Positions 13,816-15,291 of a stretch of 15,291 bases of DNA are shown in pieces. Where the stretch lies: the NCBI GenBank assembly GCA_044225415.1, contig JBGAIO010000065.1, positions 1 to 15,291 of the forward strand, in the 5' to 3' direction. Position 1 is the first letter of the stretch. Every line of letters begins with the position of its first letter. Under the pieces are notes generated by a model. That model was not told the origin of the DNA, did no database searches, and was given only the letters and a program-made list of their open reading frames with translations. This DNA is from JALORV01 sp044225415. GTDB lineage: Bacteria; Pseudomonadota; Gammaproteobacteria; Burkholderiales; Burkholderiaceae_F. The translations under genes were made by a program, and so were the position numbers.

Positions 13816-13846
13816 CAGTGTGCACCCGCGCTGCGGATGCACACTG
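13816..13846 (-). terminator. 14-bp hairpin downstream of lon
   Basis: The arm at 13816-13829 (CAGTGTGCACCCGC) pairs with 13833-13846 (GCGGATGCACACTG) around a CTG loop, with a single G-T type mismatch: 14 positions, 13 of them Watson-Crick. It begins 8 bases after the lon stop. There is no T-run, so termination may be partial or Rho-assisted; 3'-end stabilisation is the alternative. Confidence 0.55.
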
Positions 13847-13854
13847 CGGTTGCG

Positions 13855-15291
<1,437 letters not shown>

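Overview
The window is high-GC (roughly two thirds G+C by eye), gene-dense chromosomal DNA from a Gram-negative proteobacterium. A betaproteobacterium, Burkholderiales- or Rhodocyclales-like, is the best guess. The basis is codon use, the lon-hupB-(tRNA-Val-tRNA-Asp)-ppiD order, the tesA/ybbA divergent pair next to mnmH, and a TRAP transporter beside a fused 5-oxoprolinase. The species cannot be named from sequence alone. I see no mobile element, phage, CRISPR array or obvious foreign island, and no gene-free stretch exceeds 300 bases.

Region 1 (1-5656) looks like a nutrient uptake and breakdown module. A large fused HyuA+HyuB 5-oxoprolinase (minus strand, cut by the left edge) is transcribed away from a complete three-gene TRAP transporter (dctP, dctQ, dctM, plus strand). 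They share a 92-base intergenic region with overlapping -10-like elements facing opposite ways. The simplest reading is import of pyroglutamate (5-oxoproline) or a similar small carboxylate by the TRAP system, followed by ATP-dependent ring opening to glutamate. dctM has no ATG: its best start is a CTG directly after, and in frame with, the dctQ stop codon.

Region 2 (5743-8472) holds a DadA-type D-amino acid dehydrogenase followed 9 bases later by nnr, a bifunctional NAD(P)HX epimerase/dehydratase for nucleotide-cofactor repair.

Region 3 (8484-10934) has ybbA (ABC ATPase, minus strand) divergent from tesA (periplasmic GDSL esterase/thioesterase). Their 5' ends overlap by 11 bases. tesA in turn overlaps mnmH (tRNA 2-selenouridine synthase) by an ATGA junction. 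The permease that normally partners YbbA is not in the window.

Region 4 (10968-15291, minus strand) is the protein quality-control and nucleoid block: lon (cut by the right edge), hupB, tRNA-Val(UAC), tRNA-Asp(GUC) and ppiD. It has a clear sigma70-type promoter for hupB, a stable hairpin after lon, and a strong intrinsic terminator after the tRNAs. hupB and the two tRNA genes have no visible terminator between them and may share a transcript.

Nothing here is convincingly a new system. The most interesting points are the apparent CTG start of dctM, the 5-oxoprolinase/TRAP pairing with its compact bidirectional promoter region, and the mixed hupB-tRNA unit.
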